Counted from the first letter of the stretch, positions 45,282 through 54,365 are shown. The stretch: 64,000 bases of DNA from Methylobacterium sp. WL1 (GCF_008000895.1 NZ_CP042823.1:5602501-5666500); one strand, 5' to 3'. Notes: generated by a model from the sequence alone, not told the origin. Made by a program: numbers and translations.

Positions 45282-48044
45282 ATGACCCGTACCCTCCACG
45301 CATCGCCCGGCCTCGCCGAGGCCAGCGCCTTCGCGCCTCCGGTGATCACCGGCACCGCGGCCGAGCAGGCCCTCGACATCCTGTTCCAGGCCCTGCTCGA
45401 CGTCGCCCGTCGGCACGACCCCGATCTCGAGGCGGTGCTGCACGGCACGGCCGACATCTCTCGGTTCTCGCCGGAGATGCTGGCGCGCGCGCTTCAGGTG
45501 CAGGGCATCTGGTTCCACCTGATCTCGATTGCCGAGCAGAACACCGCGATGCGCCGACGCCGCCATGTCGAGCGGACGGAGGGGCGGGCCTCGCTGAGCG
45601 GCTCCTTCGCCAAGGTCTTTTCGGACGCCCGCGCCCAGGGCATCCCACCGGAAAAGATCCAGGCGCTGCTTAGCGACCTGCGCATCCGGCCGACGCTCAC
45701 CGCGCACCCGACCGAGGGCAAGCGGGTGACCGTGCTGGAGAAGTTCCGGCGGATCTACCTGGTGCTGCGCGAGCTGGAGATGCCGCGCTGGACGGACCGC
45801 GAGCGCAACGGGCTGATGAACGAGCTGCGGGATCAGATCGAGCTGGTCTGGATGACCGGCGAGCTGCACCTGGAGAAGGCCACCGTCGAGCGGGAGGTCG
45901 CCTGGGGGCTGCACTTCTTCGACGAGACCCTGTTCGAGATGCTGCCCGAGACCATGGACACCCTCGAGGAGTCCCTGGCCGAGGCCTATCCCGGCACCCA
46001 GTTCCGGGTCCCGCCGTTCTTCCAGTTTGGCTCGTGGATCGGCGGCGACCGGGACGGCAATCCCTACGTCACCGCGGCGGTCACCCGGCAGGCCCTGCAC
46101 CGCAACGCGCTGGCCTCGCTGAACCGCTACCGCGACGGCGTGCACGAGCTCGGCCGGACGCTCTCGCTCACCGAGCGCGCGCTGCCGCTGCCCGAGACGT
46201 TCCGCCGGGAACTCGACCGGCAGCTCGCCGAGAGCGGGCAGGCCCGGGCCATCGCCCGGCGCAATCCCGGCGAGCCGTATCGCCAGTATCTCACCTGCGT
46301 CCTGCGCAAGCTCGACGCCACCATCGCCCGCAACGAGGGCCAGCACCCGTCCGGCCCCGATTACGCCAGCGCCGACGGCCTGATCGAGGACTTGCGCACC
46401 CTGGAGCGCGGGCTGGACGACGCGAAGTGCGGGGCGCTCGGCCGCGATCTGGTCCGGCCGGTCCGCCGCATGGTCGAGATCTTCCGCTTCTCCACGGTCC
46501 GGCTCGACCTGCGCGAGAACACCACCCGGACCACCGACACGCTCCAGGCGCTCTGGCGCCAGCACAACGGCGACGGCGAGCCTCCGGCGCTCGGCACCGC
46601 GGCGTGGCGGCAGTGGCTCGACGCCGAACTGGTGCGGCCCCGGGATCCCGAGCGCTCCTTCGAGAACCTGCCCGACGCCGCCCGTGAGACGCTGGCGACC
46701 TTCGCGCTGGTCGCCGAGATGCGCGAAACCCTCGACCGAGAGGCGTTCGGCGCCTTCGTCCTGTCGATGACCCGCTCCGTGGAGGACGTGCTCGGCGCCT
46801 ACCTGCTGGCCAAGGAGGCCGGCGTGTTCCTTGATGCCGCCGGCCCGGAGATCCGCCCTGAGATCTGCCCGCTCGCGATCGTGCCGCTGTTCGAGACCAT
46901 CGACGACCTGCGCGCTGCCCCTGCGATCATGCGCGAACTCCTGACCGTTCCGGTGGTGCGCCGCTCGACCCGCTGGCAGGGCGGCGTCCAAGAGGTGATG
47001 ATCGGCTATTCCGACTCCAACAAGGATGGCGGCTTCGTCGCCGCCAACTGGGAGCTGTACAAGGCGCAGAGCAAGCTCACCCGCCTCGGCCAGGAACTCG
47101 GCGTCGGCATCGCGTTCTTCCACGGCCGCGGCGGCTCGGTGAGCCGGGGCGGTGTGCCGACCCACCGGGGCATCATGGCCCAGCCGCCGGGCTCGATCCG
47201 CGGCCGGTTCCGCACCACCGAGCAGGGCGAGGTCGTCTCGTTCAAGTACGCCAACCGCGGCACCGCCGCCTACCAGATGGAGCTGCTCGCCGCCTCGGTG
47301 TTCGAGCACGCCCTGGCGGGCGACGGCGAGCGGGCGAGTGTCGGCCACGACGACGCCCTTGAGGCGTTGGCCGGCGCCTCGCGGGCGGCCTATGTCCGGC
47401 TCCTCCAGACCGACGGGCTGGTCGATTACTTCCAGTCGGCGAGCCCGCTCGACGAGATCGCGCTCCTGAATATCGGCTCGCGCCCGGCACGCCGGTTCGG
47501 CGCCCGCTCGCTCTCGGATCTCCGGGCGATCCCCTGGGTGTTCGCCTGGTCGCAGAACCGGCACGTGATCACGGGCTGGTACGGCGTCGGCTCGGGGCTC
47601 GCGAGCTTCCTCGAGGTGCGCGGCCCGGACGGCGAGGCGACTCTGAAGCGCCTGTTCCAGGAATCCCGCGTGTTCCGCCTCGTCCTCGACGAGGTCGAGA
47701 AGACCCTGATGATGGTCGATCTCGACATCGCCCGGGCCTATGCGGGCCTCGTCCAGGATGCGGGGGTCCGGGACCGGATCTTCTCGATGATCGAGGCCGA
47801 GTACGCGCTCACCCGCGAGATGGTGCTGCGGGTGAGCGGCGGAACCGAGCTGGCCGAGCGCTTCCCGCTGTTCCGCGACCGGCTGAAGGGCCGGCTGCCG
47901 ACCATCAACCAGGTCGGCCGCGAGCAGGTCGAGCTGCTGGCCCGCTACCGGGCCGAGACCGACGAGGACCGGCGCGAGGCGGTGAAATCCGCCCTGCTCC
48001 TGTCGATCAACTGCATCGCGGTCGGCTTCGGCTCGACCGGGTGA
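45282..48044 (+). CDS. ppc: Phosphoenolpyruvate carboxylase
   Basis: 920 residues from the ATG at 45282; an upstream in-frame start at 45252 would add ten residues but lacks an RBS. Family signatures include TAHPTEGKR, the QFGSWIGGDRDGNPYVT active-site region, GYSDSNKDGG, and FHGRGGSVSRGG. It carboxylates PEP to oxaloacetate, which malate dehydrogenase turns into malate for MtkAB. The C-terminus ends ..NCIAVGFGSTG rather than the canonical QNTG, a known variant in this lineage. Confident. Confidence 0.96.
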   Translation: MTRTLHASPGLAEASAFAPPVITGTAAEQALDILFQALLDVARRHDPDLEAVLHGTADISRFSPEMLARALQVQGIWFHLISIAEQNTAMRRRRHVERTEGRASLSGSFAKVFSDARAQGIPPEKIQALLSDLRIRPTLTAHPTEGKRVTVLEKFRRIYLVLRELEMPRWTDRERNGLMNELRDQIELVWMTGELHLEKATVEREVAWGLHFFDETLFEMLPETMDTLEESLAEAYPGTQFRVPPFFQFGSWIGGDRDGNPYVTAAVTRQALHRNALASLNRYRDGVHELGRTLSLTERALPLPETFRRELDRQLAESGQARAIARRNPGEPYRQYLTCVLRKLDATIARNEGQHPSGPDYASADGLIEDLRTLERGLDDAKCGALGRDLVRPVRRMVEIFRFSTVRLDLRENTTRTTDTLQALWRQHNGDGEPPALGTAAWRQWLDAELVRPRDPERSFENLPDAARETLATFALVAEMRETLDREAFGAFVLSMTRSVEDVLGAYLLAKEAGVFLDAAGPEIRPEICPLAIVPLFETIDDLRAAPAIMRELLTVPVVRRSTRWQGGVQEVMIGYSDSNKDGGFVAANWELYKAQSKLTRLGQELGVGIAFFHGRGGSVSRGGVPTHRGIMAQPPGSIRGRFRTTEQGEVVSFKYANRGTAAYQMELLAASVFEHALAGDGERASVGHDDALEALAGASRAAYVRLLQTDGLVDYFQSASPLDEIALLNIGSRPARRFGARSLSDLRAIPWVFAWSQNRHVITGWYGVGSGLASFLEVRGPDGEATLKRLFQESRVFRLVLDEVEKTLMMVDLDIARAYAGLVQDAGVRDRIFSMIEAEYALTREMVLRVSGGTELAERFPLFRDRLKGRLPTINQVGREQVELLARYRAETDEDRREAVKSALLLSINCIAVGFGSTG

Positions 48045-48151
48045 GGTGGGGTGCACTGTCTGAGCCCGACACCTGACCCATCTTGTTCCCGGAGGGCGAT
48101 CCCTACGCACCCCGGCGGCACCAGAACCGTCACCAGGAGAGAGAAACACCC

Positions 48152-49123
48152 ATGAGCTTCACGCTGATCCAGCAGGCCAAGCCGCGCCTGCATCGCTCCG
48201 AACTCGCCGTCCCGGGCTCGAACCCGACCTTCATGGAGAAGTCGGCTCAGTCGACCGCCGACGTGATCTTCCTCGACCTCGAGGATGCGGTCGCCCCCGA
48301 CGACAAGGAGAAGGCCCGCACCAACATCATCCAGGCTCTGAACGACCTGGATTGGGGCACCAAGACCATGATGATCCGCATCAACGGTCTCGACACCCAC
48401 TACATGTACCGCGACGTGGTCGATATCGTCGAAGCCTGCCCGCGCCTCGACATGGTGCTGATCCCCAAGGTCGGCGTGCCGGCCGACGTCTACGCGATCG
48501 ACGTGCTGGTCACCCAGATCGAGCAGGCCAAGAAGCGCGAGAAGCAGATCGGCTTCGAGGTGCTGATCGAGACCGCGCTCGGCATGGCCAACGTCGAGGC
48601 GATCGCCCAGTCCTCGAAGCGCCTCGAGGCGATGTCCTTCGGCGTGGCCGACTACGCCGCCTCGACGCGCGCCCGCTCCACGGTGATCGGCGGCGTCAAC
48701 GCCGACTTCTCGGTGCTCACCGACAAGGACGAGGCCGGCAACCGCCAGACCCATTGGCAGGACCCGTGGCTGTTCGCCCAGAACCGCATGCTGGTGGCCT
48801 GCCGCGCCTACGGCCTGCGCCCGATTGACGGCCCGTTCGGCGATTTCTCCGATCCGGACGGCTACAAGTCGGCGGCCAAGCGCTGCGCCGCGCTGGGCTT
48901 CGAGGGCAAGTGGGCGATCCATCCCTCTCAGATCGACCTCGCCAACGAGGTGTTCACGCCGTCCGAGGCCGAGGTCACCAAAGCCCGCCGTATCCTGGAG
49001 GCCATGCAGGAGGCCGCCAAGGCCGGCCGCGGCGCCGTCTCCCTCGACGGCCGCCTGATCGACATCGCGTCGATCCGCATGGCCGAGGCGCTGATCGAGA
49101 AGGCGAATGCCATGAAGGCGTGA
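48152..49123 (+). CDS. mclA: L-malyl-CoA/beta-methylmalyl-CoA lyase
   Basis: 323 residues. HpcH/HpaI-citrate lyase fold: RSELAVPGSNPTFMEKSA, Mg-binding Glu/Asp in FLDLEDAVAPDDKEKAR, EVLIETALGMANVEAI, and GKWAIHPSQIDLANEVF. It cleaves malyl-CoA to acetyl-CoA and glyoxylate, regenerating the acceptor for SgaA and closing the serine cycle; it also serves the ethylmalonyl-CoA pathway. RBS AGGAGAGAG. A short hairpin follows the stop. Confidence 0.96.
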   Translation: MSFTLIQQAKPRLHRSELAVPGSNPTFMEKSAQSTADVIFLDLEDAVAPDDKEKARTNIIQALNDLDWGTKTMMIRINGLDTHYMYRDVVDIVEACPRLDMVLIPKVGVPADVYAIDVLVTQIEQAKKREKQIGFEVLIETALGMANVEAIAQSSKRLEAMSFGVADYAASTRARSTVIGGVNADFSVLTDKDEAGNRQTHWQDPWLFAQNRMLVACRAYGLRPIDGPFGDFSDPDGYKSAAKRCAALGFEGKWAIHPSQIDLANEVFTPSEAEVTKARRILEAMQEAAKAGRGAVSLDGRLIDIASIRMAEALIEKANAMKA

Positions 49124-49133
49124 GGCCGCCTTT

Positions 49134-49155
49134 GCCCTTCCCCACGGGGAGGGGC
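49134..49155 (+). terminator. Possible terminator after mclA
   Basis: GCCCTTCCCC (49134-49143) can pair with GGGGAGGGGC (49146-49155), including one G-T pair, and a short ATTT follows. It lies 11 bp after the mclA stop and plausibly ends the serine-cycle transcript. Confidence 0.45.
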
Positions 49156-49214
49156 GATTTGCCCTGCGTCGCGGCCGGCATGATCGGTCGCGACGCAAGA
49201 CGTTCACGACACCC

Positions 49215-50066
49215 TCAGAACGGCTGCGTGTCCGGCAGCCGTGCCGCCGCCATCTCCGACGGGGTCGGATCGCGGTAGACCACGATCCCGTTCGACCGGT
49301 CGGCCGCGATCAGGCCGAGGCGACTGAACCCGTCGAGCCAGCCGTCCATCGGCCAGAAGCCGTGGCGGGTGTGGAAGCGGCCGGCGTTGGCGACGATGTC
49401 GCGGAAGTGCTGCAGCGGCGGATCGTAGCTCGCGTGGTGCTGGTGGTAGGCCCGCGGGCCGCCGAGGAACAGGATTGGCACCCCGGCCGCATCGGCCCGG
49501 AATGCCAGGTCGGTATCCTCGGCCCCGTAGCCGGAGAACGACTCGTCGAAGCCCCCGATCCGGTCGTAGGTCGCGGCACGCACCGCGAAGGCCAGGGACC
49601 AGAACAGGCCGGGCTGCGGTGCCGGTGCCACGAGGCCGGCCCCCGGGAAGGCGCGCACCGGGTGAGGATGGCCGAGCCGATGGAGGTCCCCCTCCCGCCA
49701 GCCATCAGTGACCGCGCCGGCCGGCAGGTAGCCGATCTCGCAGCAGATCAGGGCGTCATGCTCGGCCACTGCGCCCGACAGGCCGGCGACCAAGCCGTTC
49801 GACGGGATGCAATCGACGTCGAGGAAGATCAGCGTGTCGGTGCGGGCTGCCCGGCGCCCGACGTTGCGCGCAGCCGCAAGCGGCAGGCCGTCCCGTCGGA
49901 ACGGGACGCGCGCGATGGGAAACGGCAGGTCCGGCAAGGGCGAGTCGTCGCCGCCGATCTCGACCACGATGCAGGCGTCTGGCGGGGCACCGCGCGCGAG
50001 GCCTTCGAGCAGACGGGCGAGATGCGCCCCCCGGCCTTTGTTCAGGGTGATGACCGTGGTGCTCAC
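49215..50066 (-). CDS. GT2-family glycosyltransferase with a galactosyltransferase-like C-terminus
   Basis: 283 residues from a GTG at 50066. A nucleotide-sugar-binding start (STTVITLNKGRGAHLARLLEGL), the metal-binding DxD in LIFLDVDCIPS, and GGFDESFSGYGAEDTDLAFRA, typical of the glyco_transf_7C motif. No TM segment, so a cytoplasmic or peripheral enzyme. The GTG overlaps the stop of the methyltransferase gene by 4 bp. It is third in an operon with a PIG-L deacetylase and a NodS-like methyltransferase; a joint glycan or glycoside pathway is the inference. Confidence 0.88.
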   Translation of the reverse strand: MSTTVITLNKGRGAHLARLLEGLARGAPPDACIVVEIGGDDSPLPDLPFPIARVPFRRDGLPLAAARNVGRRAARTDTLIFLDVDCIPSNGLVAGLSGAVAEHDALICCEIGYLPAGAVTDGWREGDLHRLGHPHPVRAFPGAGLVAPAPQPGLFWSLAFAVRAATYDRIGGFDESFSGYGAEDTDLAFRADAAGVPILFLGGPRAYHQHHASYDPPLQHFRDIVANAGRFHTRHGFWPMDGWLDGFSRLGLIAADRSNGIVVYRDPTPSEMAAARLPDTQPF

Positions 50067-50656
50067 GCCGCGTCTCCGGCGCGCAGCACGTCGAGCCGGT
50101 ACTTGTCGGTCCGGGCCTGATGCAGCAGCTCTGCGAACGGCGCGGCTTGCGCAATGAAGCTCTCGGCGGCCTCGTCGCCCGATTGCGGATAGTCCGTCTC
50201 GCCGATCCAGTGGACCAGCATCAGGTCGCCGCCGGGCTCGATCGCGTCGCCGGCACGCCGGACCAGCGCGGCGAGGTCGGGCGGGGCGAGGAAGTACAGG
50301 AACTCGGCCAGCACGATCAGGTCGAACCGGCCCTCCGGCCAGTCCGCCGGGAGCGCGCCCTGGCGGATCTCCACGCTCGGCCGGTCGGCACAGCGCGCGC
50401 GGGCCGCCTCGACCGCGGCAAGGACCGGATCGGCCGCGAGCAGCCTGTCGCAGCGCTCGGACAGGGCGCGGGTGAACACCCCGATCGCGCAGGCCGGCTC
50501 GAAGGCGGAGCGGTAGCGCGGCCTTGGCAGTGCCGCCAGCGTCGCGGCGTACTTGTCCCGCTCGTAGGCCGAGGTCGTGAACTTCCACGGATCCGGATCG
50601 CTGGCATAGATGCCGGCAAAGTAATCCTCCGGGAGGGTCTCGGTTCGCCGGCTCAT
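50063..50656 (-). CDS. NodS-like class I SAM-dependent methyltransferase
   Basis: 197 residues from the ATG at 50656. DPWKFTTSAYERDKYAATLAAL, with the SAM-binding FEPACAIGVFTRAL motif, and FDLIVLAEFLYFL, match the NodS family, whose archetype N-methylates the deacetylated glucosamine end of nodulation factors. Start overlaps the PIG-L stop by 4 bp and the stop overlaps the GT2 start. No nod genes are present, so the substrate is presumably another amino sugar or amine. Translational coupling makes a three-step pathway likely. Confidence 0.87.
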   Translation of the reverse strand: MSRRTETLPEDYFAGIYASDPDPWKFTTSAYERDKYAATLAALPRPRYRSAFEPACAIGVFTRALSERCDRLLAADPVLAAVEAARARCADRPSVEIRQGALPADWPEGRFDLIVLAEFLYFLAPPDLAALVRRAGDAIEPGGDLMLVHWIGETDYPQSGDEAAESFIAQAAPFAELLHQARTDKYRLDVLRAGDAA

Positions 50657-51390
50657 GCGGGAATCCTGACGAAGCGCTCGTAGGGGCCGCAGAGCCGCGC
50701 GATCATGGCGGGCTCGAGGCGGAACCCCTGGGGATCGTCCGATATCAGGTCGGTGGTCTGCGATGCGTGCGCCGCCACCGCCCGGGTCTTGGTCTCGCGA
50801 TGGGCCGAGACGTCCAGGCGCAGGCCATCCGGAGGCGGGCCGACCTCGGTCTCCGGCGGCAGGGTCCAGCCCCAGACCGGGTATTCGTAGACCACGACGC
50901 CCGGCATCTGCCGCCGGGCCAGTCCGACGATGGCGGCGGCCGCCTTGTGGTCGCAATGGGGATCGTGTCGCCAGGTCACGAAGACCGCGCCGGCACCGCA
51001 CCGGGCCGCGGCCTGCACCACCGCGTGCGCCGCGGCTTCAGCCTCGGGGCCGTCGCTCGGCACATGCGCGTCGGGCAGGCGCAGAAAGGTCACGTCCGCC
51101 GCCGCGAGGCCGAGGATCGACACCGCCCGGAGCGTCTCCGCCTCGCGCAGGGTGCGCAGCGCCTCCGGCGGGTACACGCGGGAATGGGTGTGCGAGCCGC
51201 ACCCGTCGCTCACGACCACGAGATGCACCGGCCGTCCCGCCGCGCGGGCCGCCGCGATCAGGCCGCCGCAGCCCAGGCTCTCGTCATCGGGATGGGGCGC
51301 GACCACGACAAGGCCGCCCCGCTCCACCAAGGTGGAGAGATCCGCCACCGGCAGCGCGTCGGAGGCGGTCAGGAAGGCGTCGGCCCGCAT
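50653..51390 (-). CDS. PIG-L family (LmbE-like) deacetylase
   Basis: 245 residues. The zinc-binding motif APHPDDE at residues 31-37 and the second zinc His region WRHDPHCDHKAAAAIV are both present. PIG-L enzymes remove acetyl groups from GlcNAc-containing substrates such as GlcNAc-PI, GlcNAc-inositol or bacillithiol precursors. First in an overlapping deacetylase-methyltransferase-glycosyltransferase operon. The order suggests N-deacetylation followed by N-methylation, but the real substrate is unknown. Confidence 0.9.
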   Translation of the reverse strand: MRADAFLTASDALPVADLSTLVERGGLVVVAPHPDDESLGCGGLIAAARAAGRPVHLVVVSDGCGSHTHSRVYPPEALRTLREAETLRAVSILGLAAADVTFLRLPDAHVPSDGPEAEAAAHAVVQAAARCGAGAVFVTWRHDPHCDHKAAAAIVGLARRQMPGVVVYEYPVWGWTLPPETEVGPPPDGLRLDVSAHRETKTRAVAAHASQTTDLISDDPQGFRLEPAMIARLCGPYERFVRIPA

Positions 51391-51552
51391 CAGCTTGTCC
51401 CCGTCGCGGAGGCGCCCGGGGCGCCGTTGCGGATCGTGGGGCTGGCGTGAACGGTCACGGATCGCTCCTGGGACGGCGAGCAGGTCTTGCCCTCCGGCTA
51501 TCGGCCCCGGCGGCTGAACGCGCCATGAGCGGCGCCGTCCGCGGCGGGCTCT

Positions 51553-51876
51553 CTACCGATCGTTCTCCGTGGTGAGCGCGCCGAGCCGGACGCCCTCGTC
51601 GGCCTTGGCCTGGGCCGCCAGATGGACACCGGGATTCGGCACGTCGTCGAACACTGCGCCCGCCGTGCAGAGCGCGCTGCGCAGGGCCTCGATCTGCCCG
51701 CTCGGCGGGTCGCCGTAGCCGCTCTCGAAATCGCGCACGAACCGCTCGTCGAGGCCGACCTTGGCGGCGAGTTCCGCCTCGGACCATCCGAGCAGCCCCC
51801 GGGCCGCCCGCGACTGCGCCGAGCTCATCGCCAGCGTGCTCGCCCCGGCTTGGCCGCCCTCGTCCGATCCTGCCAC
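51553..51876 (-). CDS. XRE-type helix-turn-helix regulator
   Basis: 107 residues from a GTG at 51876, with GGAGGACGAC just upstream; an ATG at 51828 would give 91. The HTH is SSAQSRAARGLLGWSEAELAAKVGL ... FVRDFESGYGDPP, close to a HipB/Xre-like fold, with PSGQIEALRSALCTAGAVF as the following helix. No toxin gene is adjacent, so it looks like a stand-alone repressor or regulator; it could control the upstream META-domain region or the PIG-L operon 160 bp downstream. The C-terminal tail is variable. Confidence 0.72.
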   Translation of the reverse strand: MAGSDEGGQAGASTLAMSSAQSRAARGLLGWSEAELAAKVGLDERFVRDFESGYGDPPSGQIEALRSALCTAGAVFDDVPNPGVHLAAQAKADEGVRLGALTTENDR

Positions 51877-52117
51877 GTCGTCCTCCACCCGTCGTTGGTC
51901 CCTTTCGGGATGATCGACAACGATATCGGTCGCCGATCGTTTCCGGGCACCGCGCGATGCGCCACGACCATAATTGTGCTGAAATTCCGTCGCATGCGCC
52001 GGAGTGTATGGATTCGGGGCGACCACGCCGTGCGACTCAGGGGGGAGTCGGGCGGCCGTCGCGTCCCCCGGATGGACGATGGACTGGGCGCCGTGCGCGC
52101 ACGATGAGGGCGGAACG

Positions 52118-52636
52118 ATGAGAGCGGTGCTGATCGCTACCCTGGCCTGTGCCGTGATGGCCGTGGACCTGACTGCCGCCACGCAGGCCCAAGCCCAGAT
52201 GGGCGGCGGAGCGCCCACGGGCTTCGGCCGAGGCAACCGCCGCCCCGGCGGCGAGGAAGAGAAGAAGCCGCAATACGTGCCCGGCACGAAGGCGAGCGAG
52301 AAGATCTTCCCGCTCGACTCGACCTGGACGGCGGTGAGCCTCAACGGCAAGCCCTTCACCGGCGGCGACCGTCCGAGCTTCATCATCGACAAGCAGTACC
52401 GCGCCCGCGGCTACGGCGGTTGCAACACCTTCGCGGCGACCGCCTTCCCGCTCAAAGATCAGCACCTCGCGGTCGGTCCCCTCGCCCTCACCAAGAAGAG
52501 CTGCGACAAGGGTCTCGCGGCCACCGAGCAGGCGTTCTTCGTCGCCCTGCGCACCGCGGCGGTGTGGGACCTCGTCGGCTCCCAGCTGGTGCTGAAGAGC
52601 CCGAACGGCGAGCTGAAATTCGACCGGGCGCTCTGA
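52118..52636 (+). CDS. META-domain (HslJ-like) exported protein
   Basis: 172 residues from the ATG at 52118. A signal peptide (VLIATLACAVMAVDLTAATQAQA) precedes a Gly/Pro-rich linker (GGGAPTGFGRGNRRPGG) and a META domain with TWTAVSLNGKPFTGGDRPSFIID, RARGYGGCNTFAATAF and TKKSCDKGLAATEQAFF; two Cys could pair. META proteins are periplasmic or outer-membrane-linked stress factors in E. coli (HslJ). The domain is followed by no known partner gene. Medium-strength RBS (GGGCGGAACG). Confidence 0.85.
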   Translation: MRAVLIATLACAVMAVDLTAATQAQAQMGGGAPTGFGRGNRRPGGEEEKKPQYVPGTKASEKIFPLDSTWTAVSLNGKPFTGGDRPSFIIDKQYRARGYGGCNTFAATAFPLKDQHLAVGPLALTKKSCDKGLAATEQAFFVALRTAAVWDLVGSQLVLKSPNGELKFDRAL

Positions 52637-52851
52637 CCGCCCAATCTGCCCGGTCACTGGTCGTTTGAGCGGCAGGACGGTTCCTGACGTCTCCGCTCCT
52701 GGGGTTTCCGCCGACTCGGGCAACGCGGAATAGGGCGGGCCACGTCGGCCGGCTTAAGGCCGAATTCACCACGCTGCACGAACGCCGCCCACGATTCAGA
52801 CGCCCTTGAGGGCGATCGGGATTTTCTCCTCGGGTATCGAGGAGACGGCGC

Positions 52852-53016
52852 ATGGCAGTCGGTATCGGGTTGAGGGATCGGGTGCCGCTGCGCCCTGGCG
52901 TCTCGAGGCCTCTTCGCTTCACCGCGCCGCCCGCGATCCATTCCGGGGCGCTCTGGCTTGCTGCCGCTGCACCGATCCTGGCGACGGTGCTGCTGATCGC
53001 GCGGCTCGCCGCGTGA
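52852..53016 (+). CDS. Small single-TM protein, function unknown
   Basis: 54 residues, MAVGIGLRDRVPLRPGVSRP then one C-terminal hydrophobic helix (ALWLAAAAPILATVLLIARL). A strong RBS (GAGGAG at -12 to -7) precedes the ATG. It is basic at the N-terminus, so an inner-membrane protein with the N-terminus inside is likely. No family recognised. It lies in a 1.2-kb stretch free of large genes. Confidence 0.55.
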   Translation: MAVGIGLRDRVPLRPGVSRPLRFTAPPAIHSGALWLAAAAPILATVLLIARLAA

Positions 53017-53057
53017 CGGTCGGGAGCCGTGGCGCCCGCGTTGCCGGCACGTCGCGC

Positions 53058-53237
53058 TCACTCCGTGTCGCGCGTCTCCCGATCCTCGTCGCCGTCTGAC
53101 GGCGCGGTCAGGTCGGCCGAGTCCCGGCCGTGCAACAGCACCGGCGGAAACAGGGCGGCCAATCCGGCCGCAACCCCGTACAGAATGGGATCCGCGTTCA
53201 GACCGGCATGCGGCGGGTTGAGATCGTCGTTGATCAT
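53058..53237 (-). CDS. Small single-TM protein with acidic tail, function unknown
   Basis: 59 residues: MINDDLNPPHAGLNADPILY, one hydrophobic helix (GVAAGLAALFPPVLL) and an acidic tail (DLTAPSDGDEDRETRDTE). A GGAAG-type SD is 8-12 bases upstream. Codon use and the clear hydrophobic/acidic partition argue for a real gene, but no homologue family is recognised. It converges with the small TM gene at 52852-53016. Confidence 0.5.
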   Translation of the reverse strand: MINDDLNPPHAGLNADPILYGVAAGLAALFPPVLLHGRDSADLTAPSDGDEDRETRDTE

Positions 53238-53416
53238 GCTGTTTGCTTCCGGTCTCGCGCTTGCGCGAGTAACGGTCCGCGTTGTCGAGGTGACTCGTGA
53301 GCTGTTTGAGCACGGTCAATGCCGGGTTCCGCGTTTCGTTGCCGCAGGCCGACGTTTTTTTTCTCGGCGATGACTTCTGATCCTTCGTCTTGCCCGGATC
53401 GGATCATGCCGACATC

Positions 53417-53695
53417 TCAGCCGCGGCTTCGGAGAATCGGTCCGGATGTAGCGCCAGGGATCCGGCAGGCGGCTGGCACGACGCTGAGGATCACCGCGCT
53501 CGGGCAGCGCGCCCGGCAGGTCTCGGCGGCATCGATCTGATCGCCCCCGCAGGCATCCGCGAAGCAGAACGTCGCGAGGTCCTCGCAGGTGGCCCGAAAG
53601 CCGCTCCGTCGGACGCCATCGTGCCAGTCCGCCGCGTCGGCCGATTGCGCGAGCAGCAGGACGGCGAGCCCGATCGATGCCGTGATCCGCTTCAA
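53417..53695 (-). CDS. Small secreted Cys-rich protein, function unknown
   Basis: 92 residues from a TTG at 53695 (GGGGGCGAGG upstream); the frame is open to an ATG at 53833. A signal peptide (KRITASIGLAVLLLAQSADAA) is followed by a mature part with six cysteines (ATCEDLATFCFADACGG, TCRARCPS, PAACRIPG), suggesting three disulfides. No family recognised. The start is the weakest point. Confidence 0.5.
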   Translation of the reverse strand: MKRITASIGLAVLLLAQSADAADWHDGVRRSGFRATCEDLATFCFADACGGDQIDAAETCRARCPSAVILSVVPAACRIPGATSGPILRSRG

Positions 53696-53831
53696 GCCCG
53701 CGCCTCGCCCCCGGTTGCAGCGCCAGCCTAGCACTGGCAGGCGACCCGGACCTGTGCCATTCCGGCGACAGGCGATGCCCATCGTCGGCCGCGTCGCTCC
53801 CGAGACATCAGCACCGCGACGGAAGCCAACC

Positions 53832-54365
53832 ATGCCGCTCTACGCCCTCGACGACCACGCCCCGGAGCTGGCCGATCCCGCCCGGGTCTGGATCGCGCCG
53901 GACGCTCAGGTGATCGGCCGGGTCCATCTCGGGCTCGATGTCGGCATCTGGTTCGGTGCGGCTCTGCGCGGCGACAACGAGCCGATCCGCATCGGCGACC
54001 GCACCAACGTGCAGGAGGGCGTGATCATGCACGTCGATCCCGGTTTCCCGCTGACGATCGGAACGGATGTCACGGTTGGCCACGGTGCCATCGTCCACGG
54101 CTGCACGATCGGCGACGGCAGCCTCATCGGCATGGGCGCGACGGTGCTGAACGGTGCCAGGATCGGCCGGGGCTGCCTCGTCGGGGCCAACGCGCTGGTG
54201 ACCGAGGGCAAGGAATTTCCGGACAACAGCCTGATCGTCGGGTCGCCGGCCAAGGCCGTGCGCACCCTCGATCCCGAGGCCGTGGAGGGTCTGCGGCAGG
54301 CGGCCCTGCGCTACGTCGAGAATGGCCGGCGCTACAAGGCCGGCCTGCGCCGCATCGACGGGTGA
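53832..54365 (+). CDS. Gamma-class carbonic anhydrase-like protein
   Basis: 177 residues forming a left-handed beta-helix of hexapeptide repeats (VIGRVHLGLDVGIWFGAALRG, IGTDVTVGHGAIVHGCTIGDG). The metal-ligand histidines appear in IMHVDPG and VGHGAIVHG, as in CamH/YrdA-type proteins. It may hydrate CO2 or form a trimeric scaffold; activity of this branch is often low or unproven. Carbon supply for Ppc is an appealing but unproven link. Monocistronic. Confidence 0.9.
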   Translation: MPLYALDDHAPELADPARVWIAPDAQVIGRVHLGLDVGIWFGAALRGDNEPIRIGDRTNVQEGVIMHVDPGFPLTIGTDVTVGHGAIVHGCTIGDGSLIGMGATVLNGARIGRGCLVGANALVTEGKEFPDNSLIVGSPAKAVRTLDPEAVEGLRQAALRYVENGRRYKAGLRRIDG

